A program made the position numbers and the translations under genes. A stretch of DNA of 64,000 bases from JACJYC01 sp964558465 (GTDB taxonomy: Bacteria > Bacteroidota > Bacteroidia > Chitinophagales > Saprospiraceae): assembly GCA_964558465.1 (NCBI GenBank), contig CAZLEF010000018.1:1-64000 (forward strand), written 5' to 3'. Of the stretch, positions 13,050 to 22,400 are shown in pieces. Under the pieces are notes generated by a model, which was not told the origin of the DNA, did no database searches, and saw only the letters and a program-made list of their open reading frames with translations. Numbering within the stretch: the first letter of the stretch is position 1; each line of letters opens with the position of its first letter.

Positions 13050-14231
13050 TTAAGTAAACCGGTTAATCGTCGTCTGATCATGCAGATCCGCTTCCACGGC
13101 GTATAAGGTGATATCACTTGTGGGCGACGGGGCATAGGCGCCGCCCCCAAAGCGGAAGGAAGCGCCGTCTGCGCAATAGACATGTTTTTTGTCAATCTTT
13201 TTCAGAATGGAGGAGGATACCGACGACAGGTTCACACTGAACAGGTCCGCCCAATCCTGGCCCGCTGAATTGCGATTAAACCCGATCATAAATAATTTCC
13301 CGTTCAGGTCCCTGAGCAGGTTCAGGCTTTGATATTTGCCGTAATTGCCGTCAATCCAGCCGGTTGTGTTTTTTTGGCTTTCATCCCAGGTTTTAAACAG
13401 GCTGAAAGTAAAATTACCCGATGTAAGGTATTGGGTGTCGGACCGGTAAAAATCGATGACATCTGAATCCCAGCCGCCGACGGCCAGCAATACATGGCCG
13501 GGTTGTTGCACGATCCCGACAGCGCCTGCTGTTTCATGCTGCCGGAAAATGGGGTTGCCGACCGGCGCCGGATTTGTCCTGTCCGTAAGATCATAAAATA
13601 CGACGGTTGAAGTGTTCGGATCATTGCCACCTTCAGCGCCTACTGCCAGAATATTGCCCAGGACCTGTATTCCGCTGGCATGGTTGTGCCGCATACCGGG
13701 AAAATCGTCGTTGATGCGGACCACCTTTATGACCTGGCCTATATCCGAAGGCCGGATGACAACAGGCCACCGGACGATGAAAAAATAAGCTACGGAGTTG
13801 GAACTGCCGGAAATGACAAGGTGCCGGTTGTCCAGTTGCTGAATTCCCTGCAGATGCCCGCCGGAAGGGATGGTGAAACCGGTCCTGGTGAATTTTATAA
13901 CCTGAGCATTGCCAGGCGCGTTGTAAAAAGCCAGCGGAATGGAATTGCTTTCGATTAACCGCCACGCGGATGCACAATCCTTGAAGTTGTTGTTGTGCGT
14001 GTCCGGGTCCGATCCGGCGCCGGAAATGACGTACTGCCTGCCGCCTGCATCGGTGTCTTCATAAAAGACTACCTTTCTGCTGCCCGACAAGCTCCAGGTG
14101 AGCGAAGACATCTCATCGTGCACGGAGGTGGACTTCAGCGAATGGATCTGGTCGTTGACACTATCCAGGTTGGCCGTAAATTTGTTTCCTTTGAAGTCCC
14201 GGTCTTCAAAGATGGTGAAATGATCTGCCAT
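13050..14231 (-). CDS. Beta/gamma-crystallin-like domain joined to a propeller-like repeat region
   Basis: 393 residues. There is no signal peptide at the ATG (MADHFTIFEDRDF). Residues ~1-90 form a beta/gamma-crystallin motif pair (FTIFEDRDFKGNKF, KVVFYEDTDAGGRQYVI, CASAWRLIE), a fold that often binds calcium. Residues ~95-393 contain repeated beta strands with small-residue turns (GIQVLGNILAVGAEGGN, GHVLLAVGGWDSDVIDFY, KLFMIGFNRNSAGQDWADLF) that read like a beta-propeller. No enzyme motif is seen. It is convergent with the glutaminase-like gene and separated by 65 bp from the cyclase fusion upstream; function unknown. Confidence 0.65.
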   Translation of the reverse strand: MADHFTIFEDRDFKGNKFTANLDSVNDQIHSLKSTSVHDEMSSLTWSLSGSRKVVFYEDTDAGGRQYVISGAGSDPDTHNNNFKDCASAWRLIESNSIPLAFYNAPGNAQVIKFTRTGFTIPSGGHLQGIQQLDNRHLVISGSSNSVAYFFIVRWPVVIRPSDIGQVIKVVRINDDFPGMRHNHASGIQVLGNILAVGAEGGNDPNTSTVVFYDLTDRTNPAPVGNPIFRQHETAGAVGIVQQPGHVLLAVGGWDSDVIDFYRSDTQYLTSGNFTFSLFKTWDESQKNTTGWIDGNYGKYQSLNLLRDLNGKLFMIGFNRNSAGQDWADLFSVNLSSVSSSILKKIDKKHVYCADGASFRFGGGAYAPSPTSDITLYAVEADLHDQTTINRFT

Positions 14232-14296
14232 GATTCAATGGTTTTTAAAGGTTAAATTATAGATATTGAGTTTCAATCTGGTTTTTAGGCGCCCGG

Positions 14297-15640
14297 TTAT
14301 AAGGCCGGACTGAATTCCTCCTTTTTTGCACCCCGCCAGTGCTGCATTTCCCCGATGACCATGGATAGCCCCTGCCGCCAGGCTTCGCCTATGCGGTCGG
14401 AATAGTGTTCTGCCATTTCCTCACGGATGGCTTCCAGGAGGCATTCCAGCACAAGCGGATAATATTCGGGGCGCACGCCGTATTTTTCATGGTTTTTACC
14501 CAGGGCCCGGAGCCCTGTTTTCAGGTATTCGGGCCTGCTGAGGGTATAAACGATGCCCCCGATCATATGGGTGATCAACCGGCCCTGGGCGGTCATATCC
14601 CCACCGAACAGCGACCTTACCTGGGGCGCCGCCTCAAATACCTTGCGGTAAAACCGGGCGGCAAAGGCTTCTTCGTTCCGGAGAATAAAATCAAGAGACG
14701 ACTGGAGCTCCAGGTTGATATCCGTTTCTGCAAACCCTTCCAGTTCATACAGGTTGAACAGGCCGTCCTTCCCTTTCAGCTTCCGGTGATGGGTTTTCCG
14801 GATGCGGAGGGTTCCTTCCTGCAGGCTGTTGCGGATGGATTCGGAGATCAGGATGCCGGTTTCCGTTTCGCTGGTCAAACCCTGGATTCGGCTGGCGACA
14901 TTGACCGGGTCGCCGACTACGGCAAACTGGCGGTGTTTGGGATGCCCCAGGTAGCCGATATAGGCCCGGCCGAAATTCAGTCCGACCCCGATCTTTATCC
15001 GGGTGTTAAAATCCTTGAAATCTGTACGGTTCAACCGGTTTACGGCCAATTGCATGCCCAGGGCTGCCCGGATGGCGTCGAGGCAGGTTTTTTGCCGCGT
15101 GCCGCCGGTTGTACCGAAAATACCGATGATCTCGTCGCCGACATACTGGTAAATGACGCCGTTGTTCATCAGGATCGGGTCGCCCAGTACGGTGTAAAAC
15201 CGGTTGAGCAAATATGCGGTGTCGTACGGAAAATGGGTGGCCGCCAGGCCGGTGAAATCGCGCATATCACAAAAGAGTATCGCGATCGCCCGCTCTTCGG
15301 CCTCCCCTTCCGGCACGGTTTCCAGTTGGAGTTTGTTCACTTCAGCGCTCGACCAGATCAGCCGTTGTACGGTCACATCTCCTTTGGGGAATGTTTGACA
15401 GGCCAGGCGAATGGACGGGTCCCATTTCCGCGTACTGGTGGCATTTTGCTCTTTGGCGGTCCGGGGAGAGAGGTGTTGGTGACCTTCGAGTACCCGCACC
15501 CGGCAGGTGGTGCAGTTGCCGTTGCCGCCGCATTCGTGCAGATGAGGGATTTTGTTCTCAATAGAAATATCCAGCAAAGTGCTGTCCCCCGCTGTATATT
15601 CGACCGATTGATTGATTTCGCTATAGGTAATGACGGGCAT
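14297..15640 (-). CDS. [2Fe-2S] ferredoxin - class III nucleotide cyclase - globin fusion
   Basis: 447 residues, soluble. Residues 1-95 are a plant-type ferredoxin domain with Cys37, Cys43, Cys46 and Cys81 (ECGGNGNCTTC ... LAC). Residues ~115-300 are a class III adenylyl/guanylyl cyclase with metal aspartates Asp125 (FCDMRDFT) and Asp169 (YVGDE) and the VVGDPVNVASR segment (Asp244, Asn247, Arg251). The usual purine-selecting lysine before the second aspartate appears to be Gln165. Residues ~312-435 are a globin with proximal His384 in LGKNHEKYGV. This suggests cyclic-nucleotide synthesis gated by both redox state and oxygen or NO. A 114-bp structured repeat lies 18 bp upstream of the ATG, in the leader. 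No cAMP receptor is adjacent. Confidence 0.88.
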   Translation of the reverse strand: MPVITYSEINQSVEYTAGDSTLLDISIENKIPHLHECGGNGNCTTCRVRVLEGHQHLSPRTAKEQNATSTRKWDPSIRLACQTFPKGDVTVQRLIWSSAEVNKLQLETVPEGEAEERAIAILFCDMRDFTGLAATHFPYDTAYLLNRFYTVLGDPILMNNGVIYQYVGDEIIGIFGTTGGTRQKTCLDAIRAALGMQLAVNRLNRTDFKDFNTRIKIGVGLNFGRAYIGYLGHPKHRQFAVVGDPVNVASRIQGLTSETETGILISESIRNSLQEGTLRIRKTHHRKLKGKDGLFNLYELEGFAETDINLELQSSLDFILRNEEAFAARFYRKVFEAAPQVRSLFGGDMTAQGRLITHMIGGIVYTLSRPEYLKTGLRALGKNHEKYGVRPEYYPLVLECLLEAIREEMAEHYSDRIGEAWRQGLSMVIGEMQHWRGAKKEEFSPAL

Positions 15641-15658
15641 GATGACAGGATTGCAGGG

Positions 15659-15772
15659 TTATACCGCGCGTCGGATGGTTTTTGGCAAACCATCCATCCT
15701 GCGGCATTATACTTCGCGCTTTTGGGAAGTTCCCCATGCACCACGCCAAAGCGTGGGCGGCGCGAAGTATAA
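15659..15772 (-). repeat. 114-bp structured element, copy 1 (upstream of cyclase fusion)
   Basis: Nearly identical to the reverse complement of 35612-35725. In gene orientation it starts TTATACTTCGCGC and ends CGCGCGGTATAA, so its ends are imperfect inverted repeats. Inside are GCGCGAAGTATAA (complement of the left end), CCACGC-CAAA-GCGTGG and the ATGGATGGTTT / AAACCATCC pairing. The many palindromes suggest a folded RNA leader or a MITE-like element. Confidence 0.8.
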
Positions 15773-15889
15773 CAAATGATATTCACCCTGCAATTTTAAC
15801 CCTCAAATACCGGGATATAGCCGGGAAATGATTGGATGGTCCTGTTTTTTTCTTGGGTGCGGGCATTTTATGAGCCCGCAGGGGGGGTA

Positions 15890-16942
15890 CTAAAATGCCA
15901 TCTTCACCCTGATCCCCTTTTTCGAACTTTCCAACGCAGCTTCGATCACCTGCATGCCCAACAAGGCTTCTTCCGCTTTCACCGCCGGGCCTGCGCCGTT
16001 GACAAGTGTCTCGTACAGGTTGGCGTAAAAGGCCGGATAATTGCCCGCCAGGGTTTCAATCCGCCCTTTGATATGCACGCCTCCGGAGGTGGTATTCAGC
16101 ACACCCCAGTCTTTTTCTTCTTCCGTTCCCCAACCGGGGTTTCCCGGCAGTTGCCCCGCTTTCAGGGCAGCTTCCTGCGGGTCGAGGCCCCATTTGAGGA
16201 ACGACCCCTCCGTGCCGTGCAGGATAAACCGGGGGCCTTCTTCCCGGACGAGGTAGCTGCTTTTGAGTTTGACCTTGACATGGGGGTAAAACAGGTCGAT
16301 GTCAAAAAAGTCGTCCACTTCGCCGCCGGTCCGCATCGTGCGGATGTCGGCATGGACGCTTTCCGGTTTTCCAAACAAAAAGAGCGCCTGATCGATCAGA
16401 TGGGAACCCAGGTTGTAGACGATCCCCGTACCGGCTTCGGACGTCTCTTTCCAGGTATTGGGTTGAATGAAATTCCGGTACCGGTCGAAATGGGATTCAA
16501 ACTCGACCAGGCGCCCCAGCAATTGGTTCTCAATCACCTTTTTTACCGTCAAAAAATCGCCGTCCCACCTTCGGTTCTGGAATACGGTCAGGATCAATCC
16601 TTTTTGGCGGGCCAGTTCAATCAGTTCTTCCCCCTGTTCCACCCGCTGGACAAAAGGCTTTTCCAGCACCACGTGTTTCCCGGCGTTCAGGGCCGCCTTT
16701 GCCAATTCAAAATGGGTTGCGTCGGGGGTATTGACAACGATCAACTCAATTGCCTTGCCGGCCAACAGGTCGTTGAAATTCCGGACAACTACCTGGTTGC
16801 CGTAAGCCGCCGCCGCATTATTTTTGGTGCGCTCCAGGACTTTTACCACCTCGAACCCAGGGTGAATCCGCAACAACGGCCCGTGAAAGACCATGCCGGA
16901 CATGCCGTAGGAGGATAACCCGACTTTTATGATCCGGTCCAT
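15890..16942 (-). CDS. Gfo/Idh/MocA family NAD(P)-dependent oxidoreductase
   Basis: 350 residues. The N-terminal Rossmann fold carries the nucleotide-binding loop GLSSYGMSG (residues ~8-16). The family signature VLEKPF follows at about 93-98, and the C-terminal alpha/beta domain contains the GSHLIDQALFLFG helix with the conserved D/H region. Members oxidise or reduce sugars and related substrates such as inositols or biliverdin; the sequence resembles the YvaA/scyllo-inositol dehydrogenase-like branch, but the substrate cannot be fixed. It is a single gene, with a 52-codon gene remnant directly upstream on the same strand. Confidence 0.9.
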   Translation of the reverse strand: MDRIIKVGLSSYGMSGMVFHGPLLRIHPGFEVVKVLERTKNNAAAAYGNQVVVRNFNDLLAGKAIELIVVNTPDATHFELAKAALNAGKHVVLEKPFVQRVEQGEELIELARQKGLILTVFQNRRWDGDFLTVKKVIENQLLGRLVEFESHFDRYRNFIQPNTWKETSEAGTGIVYNLGSHLIDQALFLFGKPESVHADIRTMRTGGEVDDFFDIDLFYPHVKVKLKSSYLVREEGPRFILHGTEGSFLKWGLDPQEAALKAGQLPGNPGWGTEEEKDWGVLNTTSGGVHIKGRIETLAGNYPAFYANLYETLVNGAGPAVKAEEALLGMQVIEAALESSKKGIRVKMAF

Positions 16943-16969
16943 AAAATTTAGAGGATTGACACAGCTCAG

Positions 16970-17125
16970 TTATTGATAAACATAAAAATAAGTCAGTCCA
17001 TTGGTCTCTTCAACCTGCACCGGAAAGCCATCGGCGTTGTATTCCAATGTTCTTACAAAATTGGCACTTCCTGTCGCTTTGATCACATTATTCGGGCTTT
17101 TATTGAAAGGGGTGATATAGGCGGG
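16970..17125 (-). pseudogene. C-terminal remnant of an exported protein
   Basis: A 51-codon minus-strand frame without a start codon reads ITPFNKSPNNVIKATG, FVRTLEYNADGFPVQV and TYFYVYQ before TAA. This looks like the end of a DUF4595/YD-type Bacteroidota lipoprotein (...NNPT...YNADGFPV...). The frame is stopped by TAA at 17126-17128, so the 5' part is lost. Confidence 0.5.
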
Positions 17126-17146
17126 TTATTCATGATTTTTGGATTG

Positions 17147-17767
17147 TCATTTTAACATCATAATGCCCCTGGGCGTCCTGATTTTAGCGATCAAGGCCGG
17201 TTGGGCGGCCTGGGTTACGGTCAAATTCAATCCCAGGGCGTTCAATTTGGCTTGCAGACCGGCCGGCTCGGGGTGTTCAGCCCAAAACTCCAGCAATTCG
17301 CATCCCGCCGGAGAAGAAACCGCGGGGTGGACGGAGTTTTTCCAATCAATAAAAAAGGGAACGATACCGTCGCCGGGATCGGTGCGCGGGTCTGAGTTGC
17401 GCCACTGCAGCACGGTTCCGTCCGGTTTTTGGCGCTGCCCTTCGATGATCTTTCCGAGCGTAAAGCCGTGTTCCCGGGCGGAGTTTTCCAGCCCTGCGAG
17501 GTCGCCGGTTCCGGCTGCCCATCGGGTTAAACGCGGTTCCGCAATGGCATCCACACCCAAAACCCTGGGCAACTCCGGATCGGGTTGCCCAGGGTCGGGC
17601 GCAATGATCTCAAGGTAGGTGTTCCGGCCAAGAGAAAGGAGCGCATTCCAGGTGCCCCAACCCTGGTGCCGGCCGCCGATCACAGGTTCCACACCGGTTA
17701 AGTCTGCAATGCGGCGCATGCCTTCGTGCAGGTCTTTGACGGCGTATACCAGGTGGTCGATTTGCAT
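17147..17767 (-). CDS. Glyoxalase-like (VOC superfamily) protein
   Basis: 206 residues. The start at 17767 is preferred since the frame upstream runs through the TTGGCAGT repeat. The fold signature at the N-terminus (MQIDHLVYAVKDLHEGM, with metal-ligand-type His5) and GTWNALLSLGRNTYLEIIAPD match the glyoxalase-like domain group (Glyoxalase_3 type). It lacks a second obvious VOC repeat but has C-terminal beta strands (LNALGLNLTVTQAAQPALIAKI). Likely a cytoplasmic metal-dependent lyase or dioxygenase-like enzyme of unknown substrate. It is separated from the OmpA-like gene on the same strand by a large hairpin. Confidence 0.78.
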   Translation of the reverse strand: MQIDHLVYAVKDLHEGMRRIADLTGVEPVIGGRHQGWGTWNALLSLGRNTYLEIIAPDPGQPDPELPRVLGVDAIAEPRLTRWAAGTGDLAGLENSAREHGFTLGKIIEGQRQKPDGTVLQWRNSDPRTDPGDGIVPFFIDWKNSVHPAVSSPAGCELLEFWAEHPEPAGLQAKLNALGLNLTVTQAAQPALIAKIRTPRGIMMLK

Positions 17768-17784
17768 GGCAAGGAGTAGTTGGC

Positions 17785-17824
17785 AGTTGGCAGTTGGCAG
17801 TTGGCCGACTGCCAACTGCCAACT
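17785..17824. repeat. 17-bp perfect hairpin made of TTGGCAG repeat units
   Basis: AGTTGGCAGTTGGCAGT pairs perfectly with ACTGCCAACTGCCAACT across a 6-nt loop, lying in the 75-bp gap between the glyoxalase-like and OmpA genes. The units are those of the composite-repeat arms, here without the core. It may attenuate transcription between the genes. Confidence 0.75.
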
Positions 17825-17842
17825 GCCGACTGTCGAACACCA

Positions 17843-18766
17843 TTATTTCGGTACGTTATTCGGATTCAGCAGGTCATAAAACTGATCCAGTTTGGGCAGA
17901 ATAATGATCCGGGTACGGCGGTTGGTTGCCCGGCCTTCTGCGGTGTCGTTGCTGGCCAGGGTATTGTATTCCCCGCGGCCGGCGGCGACGAGGCGATTCG
18001 GGTCGATATTATGCGTTTTTTGCAAGGCCCGCACCACCGAGGTGGCCCTTTTGACGCTCAGGTCCCAGTTGTCGTCGATGCAGGCATTTTTGATGGGCAC
18101 ATTGTCGGTATAACCTTCCACCATGACTTCGAGATCCGGCCTGGATTTGACGATTTCGGCGATTTTGCCCAGCACTTCGTTGGCCCTTGAAGTAATGGTT
18201 GAGCTTCCGCTCTGGAACATCATCTTGTCCGACAGGTTGACAAAAACCACGGTTTTGTCCACTTTAACTTCCACGTCGTCGTCTTCCAGCCCCTTAGGCA
18301 GTACACTTTTCAGGTTGACTGCGAGCGCCAGGTTGATGGAATCCGCCTTGGTTTTGGCTGCTTGCAGCAGGTGGATGTATTTGTCTTTTTTCTCCAGTTG
18401 CGCCAGGGTTTCCTTGATATTGTCGCTGGCGGATTGGGAAAGGACGGTCAGGTCGCCCACCTGGGAGAGTTGTTTGTCGCGTTGGACCTTCACATCATCC
18501 AACTGGGCCCTGAGGTCCGCGATCTGCTCCTGGCGAAGTCTTTCGGCATTCTGGGCATTCCGCAGTTCGCCCCTGAGCCTTTCCCGGTCCTGATCGCAGG
18601 CGGCCAGTTGGTTCATGTAAGAACTGAGGCTCTCTCCGCATTTGCCCAGGTCTTTGTTGGCGGTGTCCAACTCCAGTTTCAGGGCGTCAAATTGTTTTTT
18701 GCTCACGCAGGAAGCCATTGACAGTCCGAGGCATAAAATGAAAATAAATCTCGCAGTTGTGTTCAT
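17843..18766 (-). CDS. OmpA-family peptidoglycan-associated lipoprotein
   Basis: 307 residues. Signal peptide with lipobox (FILCLGLSMASC, lipidated Cys20). Residues ~25-160 form a long charged coiled coil (LKLELDTANKDLGKCG, REQIADLRAQLDD-like heptads). Residues ~180-300 are an OmpA/MotB C-terminal domain with the peptidoglycan-binding motif region MVEGYTDNVPI and NRLVAAGRGEYNTLASN, RATNRRTRIIILP. It should anchor the outer membrane to the cell wall. Start by the ATG at 18766, downstream of the composite repeat. No partner gene is clear. Confidence 0.9.
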   Translation of the reverse strand: MNTTARFIFILCLGLSMASCVSKKQFDALKLELDTANKDLGKCGESLSSYMNQLAACDQDRERLRGELRNAQNAERLRQEQIADLRAQLDDVKVQRDKQLSQVGDLTVLSQSASDNIKETLAQLEKKDKYIHLLQAAKTKADSINLALAVNLKSVLPKGLEDDDVEVKVDKTVVFVNLSDKMMFQSGSSTITSRANEVLGKIAEIVKSRPDLEVMVEGYTDNVPIKNACIDDNWDLSVKRATSVVRALQKTHNIDPNRLVAAGRGEYNTLASNDTAEGRATNRRTRIIILPKLDQFYDLLNPNNVPK

Positions 18767-18864
18767 AAGCGTTTTTTTAAGATTATGAGCCGTAAAAATA
18801 GCCAGAAGGCTGTTTCACAGTCCGGCTTTGAAGGTTCAAAGATAAAAAAAAGGGGGTAATTGGG

Positions 18865-19012
18865 TAGTTGGCAGTTGGCAGTCTGCAGTTGGCAGTCTTT
18901 TCATCCGTTGTCAAATAACAATTCATTCCTCAATTAACGAACTGCGGACTGAAGACTGAAGACTGCAGTTGGCAGGCCTCTGAGCGTAGTCGAAGAGGCA
19001 GTCTGCAGTTTT
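18865..19012. repeat. Composite intergenic repeat, copy 2 of 3
   Basis: Occupies much of the 365-bp gap between divergent genes (18766 and 19132). TTGGCAGT arms, core at 18894-18944 (CTTTTCATCCGTTGTCAAAT ... TTAACGAACTGC), then CTGAAGACT units and a TGAGCGTAGTCGAA hairpin with GCCTC/GAGGC arms at 18976-18999. Confidence 0.75.
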
Positions 19013-19131
19013 TTGAAACGGGCGAAGCCGAAGTTCAGGTGGCTCCCGGATCCAAAACCAGGATTTGGCTGGTCTATCCGGATTTATTTCTAATTTTAGG
19101 GGTCTGTTATTCAAAACAAAACGACTTACAC

Positions 19132-22100
19132 ATGAAAAAAATCACTCAACTGATTATTATTTTGCTGCTATTTCAAAGCATGCAGGCCCAGATCAACGCC
19201 AAACTGATGCGTTATATGGACGTATCTGCCACCCACATCACCTTTGTTTATGGAGGGGATATTTGGGTAATGCCCAAAAGCGGGGGCGCAGCCATCCAGG
19301 TCACCCACTCCCCCGGAGAAGAATCCTGGCCCAGGTTTTCGCCCGACGGCAGATCCATCGCGTATACAGCTCATTACAACGGCAATTCGGATGTGTTTGT
19401 GATGCCGGCCACCGGCGGTATGCCTGTGCGTGTTACCTACCAGTCGCATTATGACCGGATGGTCGACTGGCATCCCGACGGCGAACGCCTCCTCTTTGCC
19501 TCGGGCCGGGAAAGCGGCCGGCAAGCCGTGAAACATTTGTTCCTGGTGAATAAAACCGGCGGTATGCCGGAAAGACTGAAGGTGCCTTACGCCGAACTGG
19601 CCAGCTATTCCCCCGATGGCAACCACCTCGCCTACATCACCAAGATCACTGAAAATTACCCGTTCAAACGCTACCGGGGCGGACTTGCGTCGGATATCAT
19701 CCTGTACGACCTGCGCACCAATACCGCACAAAATATTACCAACAATACCGCCAACGACGGCAAACCCGCCTGGGTAGGCGACAAGGTATATTTCCTTTCC
19801 GACCAGGCAGCCAATATGCGGCTCAACATCTGGGTGTACGATACCAAAACAAAAAAATCCACCCAAATTACCCGTTTTGACGATTTTGATATCTCGTTTA
19901 TGTCGGCCGGCCCGCAGGATATCGTATTCGAAGCCGGCGGCGTTCTGTACCTCATGGATCTGAAGACCCAAAAGCACCAACCTGTAACGGTCAACGTGAT
20001 CAGTGATTTGTCGGCAGAAATACCCCGAACCATCGATGTCAGCAAGAATATCAACAATATGACAGCCTCTCCGGGCGGCAAACGCGTGGTTTTTCAGGCA
20101 CGGGGCGAACTGTTCAATGCCCCGGCGCTGGAAGGTTATGTACTGAACATGACCCAGTCCAGCGGCGCATTTGACCGCGACCCGGCCTGGTCGCCCGACG
20201 GGAAAAACATCGCCTTCTGGAGCGACCGTTCCGGCGAAAATGAGATTTATATCCAGGCCGCCGACGGCCAATCGCCCGCCAAACAGATGACCAAACGGGG
20301 GAAGGGGTACGGCTATACCCTCTTCTGGTCGCCTGACAGCAAAAAACTGGCGTATATCACGGAGAAAAATGACATTTCCATCCTCGATGCGGAGAGCGGG
20401 CAAGTGACCGTTGCCGGCAATACAAAATGGGACCTGAGCCATGGCGGCCGTTCAGGGTTTACCATTTCCTGGTCGCCTGATTCCAAATGGATCACCTTTG
20501 TGCAGGGCCTTGAGAACGCCAATTATGCCGTTTTTATTTATGACGTCGAAACGAAAAAAGCGCATCAGGCCACCAGCGGTTTTTACCAGGATTCCAACCC
20601 GGTTTTCAGCGCCGACGGCAAGTATCTTTTTTACCTGACCAACCGCAGTCTGTCTGCCAATTATTCTGACATGGGCGACGGCACCTGGATCTATCCCAAC
20701 ACCACCCAGATCGCATCCCTGAGCCTCACCCGGGAAATCCCGTCCCTTCTCCAACCCAAAAACGATGAATTGGACAAGGACGATAAAAAAACGCCCAAGG
20801 ATACCTCAAAAATCAGTGTAAAAATCGATTTCGACCATCTCGAGGCCCGACTCGCGATCCTGCCGCCAAAACCCGGCAATATCGGCTGGCTGGCGCCTTT
20901 CGAAGGGAAACTGGTCTACCTGAGGGGCGCCAATACAGGCTCAGGCGAAACTTCGGAGACACTGATCGTTTACGATCTGGAAAAACGGGAGGAAAAAACG
21001 GTCCTTTCCGATGTGGGCAGCGCGGTCGTAACCGCCGACGGGAAATCGATCCTCGTGTCGTCCAAGGGCCAATACGGGATCATCAAACCCGAACCGGATC
21101 AAAAGATCAGCAAACCCATTCCAACCGGCAACCTCGCCATGAACCTCGTGCCGCGCGAAGAATGGCGTCAGATCTTCTCGGATACCTGGCGCAGGCACCG
21201 CGATTTCTTCTACGACCCAAATATGCACGGGGTAGACTGGGATGAAATGCGCAGCCGCTACGGCGCCCTGATCGAAGACGCGCGCACCCGCTGGGATGTG
21301 AGCGCCATCCAATCCAACCTCGCGGCGGAATTGAGCGCAGGCCATACCTACACCTTCGGGGGCGACGCCGAAAACCCGGCCACCCGGTTTACGGGTTTCC
21401 TGGGCATCGACTGGGAATTGTCCAATCATCTTTACCGGATCAAACGGATCGTTCAACCGGCCGTATGGGATACGGAAGTGCGCTCACCCTTCGACCGGCC
21501 GGGGACGGATGTGCAAACCGGCGATTATATCCTGTCGGTTAACGGCAGGCCGCTGGACCCCGGAAAGGATCCCTATGCGGCATTCGAAGGTCTGGCTGGC
21601 GAAACCGTCTCTGTGGAAGTCAGCCGGTCGGGAAAAAAAGAGGACAGCCGGCAACTGGTCATCAAATGCCTGACCCAAAATGAAGAGATCAACCTGCGCT
21701 ACCTGGAATGGATCGAAAACAACCGGAAACTGGTGGATAAACTGTCCGGCGGCCAATTGGGGTATGTGTATATGTCCAATACGGCCGGACAGGGACAATT
21801 GGAACTGGTCCGCATGTACTACGGCCAACTGGACAAAAAGGGGTTCATCATCGACGAGCGATTTAATGGCGGCGGACAACTTGCCGACCGCTTCCTCGAA
21901 CTCCTGCAACGGCCGGTGGTGTACAACCTGCATTGGCGGCAGGGCAAAGACCATACCTACCCCATCAAAGCCAATACAGGCCCCAAGGGAATGCTGATCA
22001 ACGGCTGGGCCGGTTCGGGCGGCGACGGCCTGCCCTGGGCCTTCCAGGAATTGAAGGCCGGGCCAATTGTAGGCGAACGCACCCTCGGAATCCTCGTCGG

Positions 22101-22380
22101 ACCTGCAACCGGCCACCAGTTGATCGATGGCGGCGGCATCACCGTTCCAGATGCGCGTTTGTACGACAACGACGGCCATTGGTTCTGGGAAGGAGAAGGC
22201 GTCAAACCCGATTTCGAGGTTTGGGACGACCCCAATATCCTGGTTCAGGGCCGCGATCCGCAAATGGAAAAGGTGGTGGAAGAGGTGATGAAACTGTTAA
22301 AGGTCAAACCCGGCGACATGACGCCGGCGCCGGAATTGGAAGACCGGACAGCGAAGGGGTTGAACGGTAAGGGGAAATGA
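19132..22380 (+). CDS. Tricorn-like S41 family peptidase
   Basis: 1082 residues from the ATG at 19132, which begins a signal peptide (MKKITQLIIILLLFQSMQAQ). Residues ~25-350 are a WD40-like beta-propeller with TolB-type blades (RFSPDGRSIAYTAHYNGNS, SYSPDGNHLAYITK) and a second set follows to ~640 (DPAWSPDGKNIAFWSD). Then come the tricorn core region with His in SAGHTYTFGGD, a PDZ domain (DYILSVNGRPLDPGK) and the C-terminal S41 catalytic domain with probable nucleophile Ser962 in NGWAGSGGD and IDERFNGGG. Exported members degrade peptides in the periplasm or at the surface. Monocistronic by spacing. Confidence 0.92.
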   Translation: MKKITQLIIILLLFQSMQAQINAKLMRYMDVSATHITFVYGGDIWVMPKSGGAAIQVTHSPGEESWPRFSPDGRSIAYTAHYNGNSDVFVMPATGGMPVRVTYQSHYDRMVDWHPDGERLLFASGRESGRQAVKHLFLVNKTGGMPERLKVPYAELASYSPDGNHLAYITKITENYPFKRYRGGLASDIILYDLRTNTAQNITNNTANDGKPAWVGDKVYFLSDQAANMRLNIWVYDTKTKKSTQITRFDDFDISFMSAGPQDIVFEAGGVLYLMDLKTQKHQPVTVNVISDLSAEIPRTIDVSKNINNMTASPGGKRVVFQARGELFNAPALEGYVLNMTQSSGAFDRDPAWSPDGKNIAFWSDRSGENEIYIQAADGQSPAKQMTKRGKGYGYTLFWSPDSKKLAYITEKNDISILDAESGQVTVAGNTKWDLSHGGRSGFTISWSPDSKWITFVQGLENANYAVFIYDVETKKAHQATSGFYQDSNPVFSADGKYLFYLTNRSLSANYSDMGDGTWIYPNTTQIASLSLTREIPSLLQPKNDELDKDDKKTPKDTSKISVKIDFDHLEARLAILPPKPGNIGWLAPFEGKLVYLRGANTGSGETSETLIVYDLEKREEKTVLSDVGSAVVTADGKSILVSSKGQYGIIKPEPDQKISKPIPTGNLAMNLVPREEWRQIFSDTWRRHRDFFYDPNMHGVDWDEMRSRYGALIEDARTRWDVSAIQSNLAAELSAGHTYTFGGDAENPATRFTGFLGIDWELSNHLYRIKRIVQPAVWDTEVRSPFDRPGTDVQTGDYILSVNGRPLDPGKDPYAAFEGLAGETVSVEVSRSGKKEDSRQLVIKCLTQNEEINLRYLEWIENNRKLVDKLSGGQLGYVYMSNTAGQGQLELVRMYYGQLDKKGFIIDERFNGGGQLADRFLELLQRPVVYNLHWRQGKDHTYPIKANTGPKGMLINGWAGSGGDGLPWAFQELKAGPIVGERTLGILVGPATGHQLIDGGGITVPDARLYDNDGHWFWEGEGVKPDFEVWDDPNILVQGRDPQMEKVVEEVMKLLKVKPGDMTPAPELEDRTAKGLNGKGK

Positions 22381-22400
22381 ATTTGATGTTGATGTGCGTG

